From NCBI GenBank assembly GCA_964036665.1, contig OZ038527.1:16824221-16888220 (forward strand): DNA of 64,000 nt, given 5' to 3'. Under the pieces are notes generated by a model, which worked only from the letters and a program-made list of their open reading frames with translations, did not search any database and had not been told where the DNA came from. Source of the DNA: Gordius sp. MW1. Its lineage: Eukaryota > Nematomorpha > Gordioida > Gordea > Gordiidae. The position numbers were made by a program, and so were the translations under genes. Of this stretch, positions 43,086-55,649 are shown in pieces; the first letter of the stretch is position 1; the number at the start of each line of letters is the position of its first letter.

Positions 43086-45212
43086 GAATGAGTCCAGGGC
43101 ATCCTACTATTTCCTCGGTAACTAGATACACATGTTCACTTGGTCGCCTGGACAAAAAATCGGCCGTGATATCCTTACCCTTATTGTAAGCGAATTAGGC
43201 TGTGTAAACCTATACGAATAATGCCCACCGCGTAAGGCGAGGGGATATTGTTCCTTCTGTCTCTTATTTTGATCAAATATGTAAATCAACGGCTTGCGGT
43301 CCGTTAATATGATGATTTCTCTTCCCTGAACAAAATCACTAAAATTCTCTAGCCCGTAGACGACGGCCAAAGCCTCACATTCGATCGGAGAGTATCGCCC
43401 GTCCACCTCGCTTAGGGCTCTTGATGCGTACACAACCACTCTCCACCTGGCGGTCGCTGCTGCAAAACTGCCCCTTGACCTTTTCCCGACGCATCAACTA
43501 CTAACCCCGTCTCCCAATCTCCGTTGAAATAGGCTAATACTGGTGCGGTAACGAGCGCACTCCTGATGTTCCCAAGGCAACTGTTGCTCTTCACCCCAGT
43601 GGAAGCCACGTTCGCCTTTGTTAACCTTTGGATCGGTTGTATTAACTGGGCGTAATTTTTGATAAACTTTGCGAAGTACGATGTCAGCCCCAAAAAGGAT
43701 TTAACTTCCGTCTTGTTAGTTAGCTGTCCCCAATCGACAACCACCTTATCTCGTCATTCACCTTTATTCTTTTGTTGTTGATGATGTATCCCAAGAACGT
43801 CACTTGTGTTGCACAAATTACCGTTTTGGAAAGGTTTGGGTTAAAACCCCATTTGTGTAACGTGGTGACCTCTTTATGCAATCGGCTGTTGTGGACCTCC
43901 TCTGAATCCCCCACTATTAATAAATCGTCAATGTATACCACTACACCTTTCATGCCCCCAAATAATGGTTTTTGAATGGGTTTCTGCAAATAGCCGCCTC
44001 ACAATTAAGTCCAAAAGGCATTCGCTTGACTCTAAAAAGTCCCTTGTGATTTGAAATTGTTAGATAGAGGCTTGTTTCCCAGCTCACACTTAATTGGTAG
44101 TACGCCTTGACAAGATCAATTTTCGTGAGGTATGATGCGTTTTCTAGCTTGGTGAGCAATTCGTCAATCTTGGGAAGAGGTTATAGTAATCCTCGCGCGT
44201 CGTTAAACGTAAAGCGATAGTCGATGCAAAGTCTACGTTTTTGGTCATTCTTTCGAATTCGCACATACGGGCTTGCCCGGGAATACTCGACTGGCGCGAT
44301 CACGTCGTCCTTCACCCACTTGTTCAACTCTTCCTCGACCTCCCTCCTCCATGCTAAGGGAACTCGACGCGCGGGGATGAACCACGGCTTGGCCCCGTTC
44401 TATAAATACCTCGACTTCTATACCCCTTACAGCCTGTGGAGTCGCATCCTTCTGGATTGCCATCCGTATCATCGATGTCGCTCCTCGTTATCGCCAACTC
44501 ACTCGATCGTCTATGAAGTTCACGCGATAGCGCTCCATCGCTACCCTCGAGTCCACCGCACCTTTTCCCATATCTCTTTCCCGAAATCCTTTATACAAAG
44601 AGTACCAAGCAACGGCGGTCCCTTCGCGTCAGCCACTAACAATGGCAGAATTTTCCGTGTCTGGCCTAGTCGGACCTCGACCTTTAGGTCGGCGATTATC
44701 CTTATCTTTTTTTCGATATCCGTAGACGGTGGGCGTGGGTTCTGCTATGGTTGGTAGGGGCTCCCTACAAAGCTTCTCCGCCACGATCGTAACCGAAGAC
44801 CCGGTGTCCAATAAAAATTGCACCAAATTATAATTAACGTATAAATCGATATTTAAAATATCTAAAGCATGGGTGAACCTGGTCAAGTTATGACCCGCCC
44901 TTGACGTATCCACCGCGAATGCTTTTTCTGCTGGCACGTGCACTGTTCTTATTCCTTCTTCGATCGCTAACTCGAAGGCCCTGTCCCATTTTAGTTCACC
45001 CTCAGCCATCAATTTGGCTTGCACCGTCGGATTCTGCAATCCCAGAATGAAATGATCCAACAGCCTGTTGGGTAACTCCCCGCTTGTGAAATTGCAATCC
45101 CTTGACACGGATTTCAGTCTACGTAAAATTGCGTTATTGGCTCCCCTTCCATTTGTCTGACGTTTCCCAGTCGGAATCGTTGAGCAGGGGGCAATTTTTA
45201 CCTTTAAATATT

Positions 45213-45220
45213 GTCTTCAA
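45213..45220. repeat. 8-bp target-site duplication (GTCTTCAA), left copy
   Basis: GTCTTCAA precedes TAGTGATGCG and is repeated exactly at 48505-48512, within the Gypsy gag coding region. Confidence 0.75.
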
Positions 45221-46521
45221 TAGTGATGCGAAAAAATCGAGAAAAATGTCGGTCTCGTCTCGAAAAACCTAGACGAGAATTTGAATAGGAGTTGAGATCG
45301 AGACGAGAATTTTTGATGTCGAGACAAGACGATACGAGATTTTATAGACGAGATCTCGACTTTTTGTTGATCGTTAGATTTTAGTAAATTATTGTGTATT
45401 ATAATTTGCATATTTGATATTAAAAAAATCCCTAAGTCTAGTAAATATTTTGTATTTTTCCAAAAAAATTTCGATTTGGCAATCATTTACCTAAGTATGG
45501 TTGATCCTTAGGGTATGTGAATAATTTTATAATAAATTTGTCACATATTTGTATCCATAGCATTATTAAATAATATAAAATTTCAGGCTTATAATGAGTT
45601 CTGATGGAATAGTAAACATTAATAATGCACATTTGAATTTCGCAGTTATTCATATTGCATGATGCGGTAAATATAAATTGGTGGTCAATCAGTTTGAATA
45701 ATTATACAAGTTAAGCTAGGGTGGCTCGAGATTTTTGAACACCCGCCTAACGATTTCAAAAGTACAATTGAATTTAATGACACCATACTAGAAGTTTTTA
45801 TGCTTCAAATAGTACACCTCCCATTTTGAACCTTAATAAGACCTTATGTGAATACAAGTTTTGTCATATGAATTACTTTTCACATTATAAGCTGGGTTGG
45901 CGGCAGACGCATTCAAATTTATTATAATTCCTATAATTGTGCAATACAGAATAAATTCGGGAACCTATACTGTATTCGATAAATAACTATTTAATGGCAA
46001 AGTTAGTTAGAATTGGAAGGTAATTATTTGGAATATAAACTTGATTCTTTTTTGTCATAAATTTAAATACGTGCACTTTAATTTAAAGTTTAAAACCTTA
46101 TATTCTTGATCTTTTAATTATTCTGCTTTAATTCTTAGTTTTACTACGTTTTTATAGGTGCAACTAATCATCATTTCTTTAAATAATAATATTCTCAATC
46201 AAAGTCACTCGCACTTTGTGGTTTATAACGCCATAGTAAACCTGCAATAAACACTATAGGCTATAATTGATGATGGCAATACCGATGGACTTAAACGTTT
46301 GCCTTAAATATGTTAAGGTCTACTTTGAAGCTTTAGCAAGGGTTAATAAAGAGTCTCAATTTGCTCAATTATGCAACTAAGTCAACTATAAGCGAACTTA
46401 TAACCTTCTAAGTCTATTTATACTTGACAAACTCAGTGAATTTGATACAAATGTTATAATTTGCTAGAACAATAAAATTTAATTTTATATACTTCAACTT
46501 TATTTATAGTTTTTTTTTACC

Positions 46522-48218
46522 CCTCTGGGAAATATTCGAGATTCGAATCCTTATGTCTAATTTACGAATCGAATATTTACTTGCTGAGATTCGAAAATTT
46601 GGGTCGAATTTTTAAAAAATATACAAAAAATTATTTACCGCTACGAATGTAATAATGCTGTATTTATCTTTCCTCATATCAGTTTATTCCTTCATTGAAT
46701 TCAAATTCTACAAGCATCCACAAAATAAATTAAAAATTGTTTTATACTGATATTATGGACTTCAGCTTCCAAAAATTTTCAATTATTAACATTTAGGTCA
46801 ATCGTTTTTTTATGTTTAATATTATTTGTGTACTTATCCTTTATACTTCAACATAAATTAAACTGGTCAACAAATAATGAACTTATAAATTCAACCGGCT
46901 AATTGTTGCAGAATTTGGTGGAGTTGTTTACGATTAACAAAAATTATTTTTAGTTTTTTCTTATAAGTGAAGTTTTTAAAATATTTGCTCAATTGCAAAT
47001 TAATCGGTAGAATTCAAGTTTAATAAATTAGATTGATAAATAAAGGGGAGAGATTTATTAAAAACCCCTAGTTCTATTAATTTATGATCAATATTTAAAT
47101 TAACTTATCACTATCTTTTTACATTGACAAATTGCACCAGACTTAAGGTCGCCCTCCCTTCCCTTTAACACTAAGAAAATAAGAAAGTGTTGTTGTTTAT
47201 CTACCACTAGAGACCTGCCCGGCCCGGGCTTGGACGATCTTTTGTTTTTAAAATAAAACAACGGGCCGGGCCGTAATATAACTTAACGTGCTCGGGCAGG
47301 ACCTAGATATACGTAAGGCCCGCTAAAAGCACGTTCCAAAATCAATTAGAATTTTATTTGTGTTTTATAAAGTATAAACAAAGATTTGTTTTTACATTGC
47401 TCCAATTTATAATTATTTGATGTTTATTAGTAACAAGGATTTAATGGATTCCTATTTCTTTTATTCATAAATTAAATTTTTTAAATAAAATTTTGCCCAT
47501 AAATGTGCTAGTTATTGCGGTTTTAAAACATAGCTGTTTTTAGCAACTATGACAGCAAATACTTTAAAACTTGACGTATAGGGAAAAAACAGAAAATATA
47601 TTCATGTTCATCGCAAAAAACTCTACCAAAATCTGCAAATAATTTTATGGTCGATTTTTCTTGTTGAACCGTGTTTTTTAAATATAAATAATATATTTTG
47701 GTATGCATTAACCTTAAATCTTATTTAAATACATAACATTATAGATTTATAATTAAACAAGATAATACGTTGCACGAGTACCGCAAACTAAATAATAAGT
47801 AAACTCTATCCCCATCTAACCGAAATTTTAAATAGAGATTATGTAAAATTTAGGAAATTTTGATACAGAAGAAGAATAAGTAAATGGTTTGGGCCATTTT
47901 ACACATATTAAATCATCCAATTATGTTACCTGCGTTTTTTGTAAAAGTTTTTAATATATAACAAACAAAAACTGACCAAATAACAATTCTTCTTCGTTTC
48001 AGAGTTATCGATATTTTATCCTTTTCGCTTTTAATATTTTATCTTTGTATTTTTATAAATGAATTTTTAAATATTTTTATAAATTAAAGCGATAAAGAAA
48101 CTTGAAAAATGTTTGAATCTAATTCAAATCCTAAAATTTTTTTCAAATCGAATCCTTATTTTAAGATTCGACGAATCACGAATCGAATATTTTTTTAATT
48201 AAATTTCGAATCCAGAGG
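46522..48218. mobile_element. Nested hAT-like element with CGAATC words
   Basis: CCTCTGG at the left and CCAGAGG at the right flank subterminal blocks of ATTCGAATCC-type words (46535-46610 and 48110-48215). I could not find a clear 8-bp duplication, so the boundaries are tentative. No coding. Confidence 0.45.
47205..47335. mobile_element. Terminal fragment with GGGCCGGGC words
   Basis: It begins CTAGAGACCTGCCCGGCCC and contains GGGCCGGGCC and GCTCGGGCAGGACC. A similar end occurs at 49182. The other terminus was not found. Confidence 0.45.
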
Positions 48219-48504
48219 CGTAGTTTTTTTAGTCTGCACTTTCCATAGAAAATGTTATCTTTATGATTTAATTCATATCTTTATATTGTCAATCAGATGT
48301 CGTGTCCCGCTAAATCTTTAAAAGTTTGTGTATTAAAGTTTTTTAAAAAATTTTAAAGTTTGCCATTTGGATTTCTTAACACTTATTTAATTTCACCAAA
48401 ACAGGAGAAATTTTTAATATGTATATATATTTTTTAAAAAAGTCGAGTCGAGAATTCTCGTCGAGACCGATATTTTTCTAAACCGAGACGAGATCTAAAC
48501 ATTA

Positions 48505-48512
48505 GTCTTCAA
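48505..48512. repeat. 8-bp target-site duplication (GTCTTCAA), right copy
   Basis: Exact match to 45213-45220. Confidence 0.75.
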
Positions 48513-48720
48513 CCTGCAAGCTAATTCCTCGAATGCCCATTCTTTAGGGTTATCCAAAATGGCATCCTCTGCCACTACCCGAAAGACTTCAGTTAATAGA
48601 TAACTAAGCAGTTTGCCCGTTTTTTGGGCCCCCGTCGGTGGAATTGCTTGGCTTAAGACGTGCGCTTCAAATTGCAGAAGAAAAATATCAATCGAATCTC
48701 CCAAAGGATTCCATTCCATG

Positions 48721-49079
48721 TAGGTTCAAATTGTAGTCCAACGACGCCAAAATAGAAGGAATAAGAGAAGGAATATATTCACGAACAAAGAATAACATCA
48801 CCAACAACACCAATCGCACTTTATTACTAGGATAGCGCGACCCAACAAAAACAAACAAAGTGGTAAAATCGAACAATGGAACTACAAAACTAATATCGTC
48901 ACACTAGGAATAACGCAATATAAAATAAAACATTTATCGAAATATTACACAAACGTAATCACGCTCTTTCAACCGTCAAAAAAATGATTACCCTAGTTGT
49001 TATTCCTTTAAAATAATCCAAACAGATACTGCTTATTGATTTATTTTGATCAAAATTATTTAAAAGTTTGTTCATCATT
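48721..49079. other. Region 5' of the Gypsy gag, possibly leader
   Basis: Mixed sequence upstream of the gag frame on the minus strand. An LTR or primer-binding site was not recognised. Confidence 0.3.
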
Positions 49080-49260
49080 TGCATGGGCGTAGCCAAGATT
49101 TGGATTAGAGGGGAGGCAAAAAAATTAAAGAAAAAAATTGTTGGAATATATTTTTGCTCTCCGGGTAATGCTTAGATCACAATAGAGACCTGCAGGGCGG
49201 GCCGGACCAGACCTTTATTTATAAAATGGGCCTGCCCGGCATAGTTGAGCAGCTAGTATT
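49080..49260. mobile_element. Two transposon end fragments
   Basis: GCATGGGCGTAGCCAAG near 49081 is the left end of the GGGCGTAGCCA MITE group. At 49182, AATAGAGACCTGCAGGGCG followed by GGCCTGCCCGGC matches the hAT-like fragment at 47205. Confidence 0.45.
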
Positions 49261-49560
49261 CTTTAATTGTGTTAAAAACAATATACCCTATTATAATATA
49301 TTTAGATAAAAATCAATAATTATGGTAAAAATTCATTCTTTTCGCATCTTTTTCATCTAACACCAATTTTGAGTTGAATAGATAAAAAAAATCCCACTTC
49401 TTATGGCTTAAAGGATCGAATAGAATTATATATGGATTAGGTTGGCAAAAATAAGGCAGTCTATTCATTAGTGTTTTTAAAACGATGGAGTAGCCGTTTT
49501 AAAATATTCATAAATGTATTAGTGAAATAAAAAGTGTACGAAAGCTAGACACATATTTTA
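49261..49560. other. AT-rich spacer, nothing recognised
   Basis: No repeats or coding recognised. Confidence 0.4.
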
Positions 49561-49564
49561 AAAG

Positions 49565-50464
49565 ACAATAACCAGGGGCTTCGCTAGGGGGGGGGGGCAA
49601 AGAGAGTGGGGGAGAAGGGGAGGAGAGGCGTTGGGTGCTACACCCCCAAACACGCCATCGAGAGTCCGACCTGGAGTGCGATTTGGTCCATGCGGCTAGT
49701 TTTGGGGTATTGTCTTATTTGCTATTTACAAAACTCATCTATACTTCGTATAAATGTAGCACATTTGCTATGCAATTTGGGGTAAGGTTCAAGAATGCCT
49801 ATGAGGGAGATGGGGCAATGGTCAAGCAGGGAGTCAGAGAAATTTAAAAAGGCCAAATAGCCTATAATTATATATAAAGGCAAATATAGAAAAAAAATTG
49901 GGATTCACACTTTGACCAGTAGTCATTTTTTCTATTGGTCAGCAGCGAGCAACGACCAACTAGCCTATAATTATATAAGGGCAAAATAAAGAAAAAAATT
50001 TGGATTCACACTTTGGCCAATGGTCATTTTTCCTATTGGTTAGTTTCACTAGATGCCCAAAAACTTAAATATATTATTAATGCAAAATTAGGAATAACAC
50101 AAAGCAAAAAATATTGTCCTCACGGAAGTTCGAACTCATATTAATGAGGCAAAAGCCCCGCAAGGGGGGGGGGGCGTGAACATTTTACAAAGTAGGTTTA
50201 AATGAGGCAAATGCAACAGGTGTTCAAATAGGCTTGAAAAAAAATTTGCCCTCGAGATTAAAACTCATATCAGTGGAGGCATAGGTCCTTGTTAGGCGGG
50301 GTGCGGTGAGAAAGATTTGTTGCCACCGGGTATCGTACTCAGGATGCCTTAATCGAAATTCCAAGAGGTCGCAGTGGTAAACACAACGAAATATGACGTC
50401 AATTTGACGTAGGCATATCGGGGCAAAAAAAGGCTCTTTTTTTACGAGAGGTTAAAAGGGGGGG
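49565..50464. repeat. Patchwork of decayed repeats, including inverted HINE minisatellite units
   Basis: The stretch starts with a G-tract MITE end (GGGGCTTCGCTAGGGG). It contains ATTTGCTATGCAATTTGGGG, related to the HINE 5' end. Two units (49905-50035) are inverse to the HINE minisatellite (CACTTTGGCCAATGGTCATT). A roughly 150-bp imperfect duplication around GAAGTTCGAACTCATATTAA and GAGATTAAAACTCATATCAG follows. The short open frame at 49635-49847 spans this patchwork and is not convincing. Confidence 0.45.
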
Positions 50465-52916
50465 CAGTGGTGGGGAAAACCTTAGGTAAGGTGGACCTCA
50501 GGTCAACCCATGGGCGTACGCAGGTTTTGAATTAGGGGGGGGGCAAAACGTTCAAAAGTTCATTTAGAGGGGGGCAAAACATAATTTTTTTTAATTTTTC
50601 AATGTTTTTGCATTGAAAATTTTTTTTTTTATAAATTAGGGGGGGGCAGCTGCCCCCCCCCTGCGTACGCCCATGGGTCAACCTGAGGTGAGGTTTAGGT
50701 TAAGGTTGATTGACAAGTCAATCAACCTCAAACTTAACCTTAAGGTGAGGTTCGAGGTTTATAAGGACCTCAAGGTTTTTCATATAAAAAAACCTTAAAA
50801 CCTCAGGTCCACCTTGAGGTCACCTCGAGGTTTCAACAAGTATGCTTTATTTTTTATATCTACGACTAAATTATATAGTCTCTAACAAACATTTTTTATT
50901 AAGTACATATATATATTAAAAATAGTTCAAACAAATTTATTTAAATAGCAAATTACGTATATAATCTATAAATTTTTACTCTCTAATAAATTATCATTTT
51001 TTTGATAGAATTAATTGCATGTGTATTTAATAATTGCTGCCATCTACATTGTGTTATATTTTTATAACACATTTTTAAAATTCCCTGCCTATCTATGGTA
51101 TTCTGTGAGAAACATTTATTTTTTAATAATTCTTTTATGGACAAAAAGGGATAATTGTATGAATTTTATGTATTTTGGATTGTATAAATAGTAAGACGGC
51201 CGGGCGGCACCAAAAATAAATATAATTTTTTTATACCTTAATTAAGAATTCCTCATTTAAGCAGCATAAACTTCATACTTAAGTCAATCGAGATAAAATT
51301 TTTAAGCAAACTTATTTTATTTACTAAATCTATATAACGTGACGTGACCAAATCTCTAAAAACATCATGGATGGTATTTAAATGCACAGTAATAAATTAA
51401 AAAATGTTCAGTAAAATGTGGCTCAGTATTTTATTAAAGTGCCCAGTTAAACACTCAAAATTGATCAGTAAATTAATTTTAAAATGCTCAGCTTTAAATT
51501 AATAATGCTCAGTATTTTTGTTAAAATGCTCAGTAATATAAATTCATAAATTGTGATATTAATTTATTTTGCACATTTTATAAATAATATTTGGATTGGT
51601 ATATACAATTTTTTTTTAATAAATTAAGAACTTTGCCCCCCTTCCTTTTTTTGTCCCGTTGGTTTCTCTCTCCCCCCCCCCTTGTATTTTACCCTCTTTC
51701 TCACCACATCTGTCCTTTTAACCCGCCTTTTTTTAATCTTTCTCACCTGGGGGAAGAGGGCAAATAATAAGGGGGTCCAAATCACCCCCCCCCCCCGGGT
51801 GGGTGAGAAAGAAGGTAAAAAAATTGGGAGAGGGGCAAATCACGTCCCCTTGTGATAGAGTGTAAAAAAAGGGGGGGGGGTCAAATTACCCTTCTCCCCC
51901 CAGGTAAGAAAGAGGGTAAAAAATAGGGGGGGGCCCCACTGGACAAAAAAAGGGAGGGGGCAAAGTTCTTATTTTTTAAAAAAAAATTGTATACCAATTA
52001 AAATATTATTTACAAAATGTAAGCGCAAAATAAATTAATATCACAAATTATGAATTTATAACTGAGCATTTTAACAAAAATACTGAGCATTATTAATTTA
52101 AAGTTGAGCATTTTACAGTTAATTTACTGATCAATTTTGAGTTTTTAACCGGGCACTTTAATAAAATACTGAGCCACATTTTACTGAGCATTTTTTAATT
52201 TATTACTGTGCATTTAAATAACATCCTTTTTTAATTATGATGTTTTTCGAGATTTGGTCACTTCACGTTATATAGATTTAGTAAAAAAATCAAATTGCTT
52301 AAAAATTTTATCTCGATTGACTTAAATATGAAGTTTATGCTGTTTAAATGAGGAATTCTTAGTTAAGATTTATATTTTTGGTGCCGCCCGGCCGTCTTAC
52401 TATTTATACAATCTAAAATACATAAAATTCATACAATTATCCCTTTTTGTCCATAAAAGAACTATTAAAAAAATACAAGGTGTGTATATCACAGAATACC
52501 ATAGATAAGCAGGGAATTTTAAAACTGTGTTATAAAAATATAACACACTGTAGATGGCAGCAATTTTTAAATACACATGCATTAATTCTATCAAATAAAA
52601 TGATAATTTATTAGAGAGTAAAAATTTATAGATTATATACGTAATTTGCTATTAAAATAAATTTGTTTGAACTATTTTTAATATATATATATACTTAATA
52701 ATTTTTTTTTGTTAGAGACTATAATTTAGTCGTAAAATTAAGATATAAAAAATGAAGCATACTTGTTGAAACCTCTAGGTCACCTCATGGTGGACCTGAG
52801 GTTTTAAGGTTTTTTTATATGAAAAACCTTGAGGTCCTTATAAACCTCGAACCTCACCTTAAGGTTAGGCTACCTTGAGGTTAAGGTTTATAAAACCTCA
52901 GGTTTCCCCACCACTA
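50465..52916. mobile_element. 2.45-kb near-perfect palindromic (foldback) element
   Basis: The ends CAGTGGTGGGGAAAACC and GGTTTCCCCACCACTA are inverted and lie in G tracts. The arms pair from about 50684-51660 to about 51950-52780: for example AGTAAGACGGCCGGGCGGCA at 51190 faces its complement at about 52383-52402. AGGTGAGGTT-type words crowd the outer arms, and TGCTCAGTA-type words repeat in the middle arms (51410-51540 and mirror). The centre (51640-51950) is G/C-run satellite. No transposase. Confidence 0.75.
50509..50676. mobile_element. MITE with perfect CATGGGCGTACGCAGG ends
   Basis: The terminal inverted repeats CATGGGCGTACGCAGG and CCTGCGTACGCCCATG enclose G-run, AT-rich and C-run blocks. 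It is inserted in the left arm of the palindrome only, so it postdates it. Confidence 0.75.
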
Positions 52917-53039
52917 GGGGGGGGGGGCAAATCTAGGAGGAAAAAAATTAAAGCCAACCAGCGGTCATTTTTGATTATTTTCAGCGCAAAAAAATTTTAT
53001 TATTTGTATATTTGTAGCTGATATCATAAATGGCAAAAC

Positions 53040-53400
53040 ATGCAAGCACGAAAATAAAAATGGATTTTGGCCTGGGTCAGGTAAAAGCTACAGGCATTAT
53101 TTATTTGCAGAGAATTATTTAGACAGTTTAATCATTCGTTATAAAGCAAGAAACTAGACAAATTGGCAAAAGAAATTCACATAACAGAAAATATAAATAG
53201 CAATTAACCCGAATTTTGGCTTTTGGCCGGGGTCAGGTAAGCAACGATCATCCTTAATCTGCAGGGAATTATTTAACCAGTTTCGCAATCATCCGTTATA
53301 AAGTAACAGCCTAGACAAATTGTCAAAAAAAAAATTCAAAAAATAGCTTTCAACCAGAATTTTGGACTCTGGCCGGTGTAAGGTTGAGTTTGGGCGCTAA
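53040..53400. repeat. Tandem repeat of about 155 bp, about 2.3 units
   Basis: Units share GAATTATTTAGACAGTTTAA or variants, CGTTATAAAG, CTAGACAAATTG and GAATTTTGGCTTTTGGCCGG. The third unit is partial. Non-coding. Confidence 0.65.
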
Positions 53401-53559
53401 GTAGGAAATACGCTTATACACGTCAATCACGTTCTAATGACAGGTACACTTTGAAATTTTTACACACGTTAATTACGTTTACATGACATCCATATAATTC
53501 AGTGCATATATAATTAATAATTCTATCTAAATAGTTTAATAAAATATAACTAATTATAA

Positions 53560-53983
53560 CTAAAAATGTCTAAATAATTTTGATTTTTAAATTAATCTGT
53601 TTTCTGTTTAAATTTACTTAATATTTCTCTGTTTGATTTTTAAATTTATCTGTTTTCCGTTAAAATTTACTTAATATTTATCTGTTGTTAAAATTTACTT
53701 TATAACTACTCTCTGTTTTACCTTTAAATTTTTTTATTCTGTTTAAATTTTGTAATAATTCTCTGTTTTATTTATTAATTTCTGTCTAAATTTTGTTCAA
53801 TTTCTCAAGTTTCTGTGTAAATTTTTTGATATTCAATAAATATCTGTCTAAATTTTGTAATATTTCTCAAGTTTCTGTCTAAATTTTTTGATATTTCTAT
53901 AAATTTCTGTCTAAAGTTGTCGATTCTATTTCTGTCTAAATTGTTTGATTTTTCTCAAATTTCTGTCTAAATTTTTTAATATT
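53560..53983. repeat. TTTCTGTCTAAATTTT minisatellite, left part
   Basis: Short imperfect units built on CTGTCTAAATTTTTTGATAT recur every 30-45 bases. The array is interrupted by HINE copy 2 and resumes at 56116. Confidence 0.75.
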
Positions 53984-54284
53984 AATTGCTATGCAATTTA
54001 TGGGCTCGTTTTTGGTTGTCCGTTGTCTGTCCGTTGTCCGTCCGTTACCCTCCCTATCTATTTGCATTGGGTATATTAGGTTATCGATTTTTTAAATTAA
54101 TGCATGAGAAAGAGGTGCCCCACCCCTCATCTCTATCAAGAGGTGCCCCACCCCTCATCTCTATCTCCCTCGCTTTCGGGCGGGGTCGGGTTTTAATTGC
54201 TACGTTAAATTAATGCATAAGTATATCTATATTTAAATTTTGGTAATTGCTATGCAATTTAACTAGTTTTGGGGTTAGAATCCC

Positions 54285-54950
54285 GGAGTTTTTTTTGACT
54301 CTTATGATTGTTCTTGTTACTATCATTGATAATAAGACTTTTTGGCCGTCCGCTGGCTGCTGACCAATGAAAAAAATGACCATTGGCCAAAATGTGAATC
54401 CGAGTTTATTTTTTCGTTTTTTTTGACTATTATGATTGTTCCTATTACTACCATTGCTATTATCCCTTTTTGACCGTCCGTTGGCTGCTGACCAATGGAA
54501 AAAAATCACCATTGGCCAAACTGTGATTCGAAATTTTTTTTTGTTTTTTTTGACTATTATGAATTTATATCCACTTTTACCGTGTCCTGGCTGCTGACCA
54601 ATGGAAAAAAATGACCATTGGCCAAAATGTAATTCGAAAATTTTTTTTTAGTTTTTTTTTGACTATTATGAATTTATATCCACTTTTACCGTGTCCTGGC
54701 TGCTGACCAATGGAAAAAAATGACCATTGGCCAAAATGTGATTCGAAAATTTTTTTTAGGTTTTTTATTATAAGTTTATATCCACTTTTACCGTGTCCTG
54801 GCTGCTGACCAATGGAAAAAAATGACCATTGGCCAAAATGTGATTCGAAATTTTTTTTTTTCGTGTTTTTTGACTTATGAATTTATATCCAATTTTACCG
54901 TGTCCTGGCTGCTTACCAATGAAAAAAATGACCATTGGCCAAATTTTATA
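54285..54950. repeat. HINE minisatellite, about six units
   Basis: The units carry CTGGCTGCTGACCAATGGAA and ATGACCATTGGCCAAAATGT. Most have the TTTATATCCACTTTTACCGT variant found in the last units of copy 1. An open frame here is a repeat artefact. Confidence 0.8.
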
Positions 54951-55324
54951 TATAACCTAAAAATTTATTATAGATGGTCTAACAGACAGCCAACTATGTA
55001 ATGTATATTTTTAACCTTATATATGCATATATATTTTTTTATTTGGTTAATATATTTCATTTAATTAGATTGTGATTTCATAGAAAACCTAAAAAGTAAT
55101 ATTTAAAAAAATAATATAGGTATTAGATTCTAATTTACGATAAAATATATCGATAGAAACTAACACAAAATTCGAAACCTCCTTCAAAGGTATAATCATA
55201 GCCCGTTATTTCTAATTAAATTGAATCTACTATTAAACTCAAACACGAATTGTACTTTATTAGATGGCGCGCGTAAGTTTATATAATTAGTAAAATTTTT
55301 GTACGTGTCATAGATATTACACAG

Positions 55325-55470
55325 CACGTGTGTCAGGGAAATGTCCGATATTTTTAAAATGAAAAGGTATTTTAGGAATCTGAAAAGGTTATTTTACCCC
55401 CGGCCGCCCTGGGCACCTACGGGTAAAGTTTCGAATCGGGCTGGTAGTTTAAGAATTTAGCCCTTTTTTA
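55325..55470 (-). mobile_element. Helitron internal fragment
   Basis: It is inverse to the block repeated in the Helitron at 7726-8405: GGAAATGTCCGATATTTTTA, GGCCGCCCTGGGC and TTTAGCCCTTTTTTAAA occur in the complementary order. It lies inside HINE copy 2. Confidence 0.6.
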
Positions 55471-55649
55471 AAACAAAAAAAAAACTTTTTTTTTTAATTT
55501 TTTTTTTACATTAAATTAATATTTTGTTTTTGTTAATTGACCGTCCGCTGGCTACTGACCGACAAAATATATTGATTTTCTAAACATAAAACACAACTTT
55601 ATTATTTCATTATCTATATAAATAACATAATAACTTCTACTCTTTTAAA

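Larger units (their letters stand above)
45221..48504. mobile_element. Non-autonomous hAT with CTCGTCTCG subterminal repeats
   Basis: The 3.3-kb block starts TAGTGATGCGAAAAAATCGA and ends CTAAACATTA, flanked by the exact 8-bp duplication GTCTTCAA. Both termini carry reiterated TCGGTCTCG and CGAGACGAGA words. The interior is AT-rich with no transposase and includes later nested repeats. Removing it reconnects the two parts of the Gypsy gag frame. Confidence 0.75.
43090..48720 (-). pseudogene. Ty3/Gypsy element 4, interrupted by a 3.3-kb hAT insertion
   Basis: Read on the minus strand: a gag frame at 48719-48513 (WNPLGDSIDIFLLQFEAHVL), then after the inserted element gag-PR at 45210-44629 (LLDHFILGLQNPTVQAKLM and QFLLDTGSSVTIVAE). 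RT follows (44159-43950 KIDLVKAYYQLSV, RMPFGLNCEAA; 43989-43720 VVYIDDLLIVG), then the connection and RNase H (43744-43122: SFLGLTSYFAKFI, VVDASGKGQGAVL, SPIECEALAVVYG). Frameshifts at nearly every domain boundary and no recognised integrase. GC content is higher than the surroundings, suggesting a younger insertion than the hAT-B relics. Confidence 0.8.

Noticed and set aside
49635..49847. 70-codon plus-strand frame
   Set aside because: It spans unrelated decayed repeat pieces and has no domain signature.
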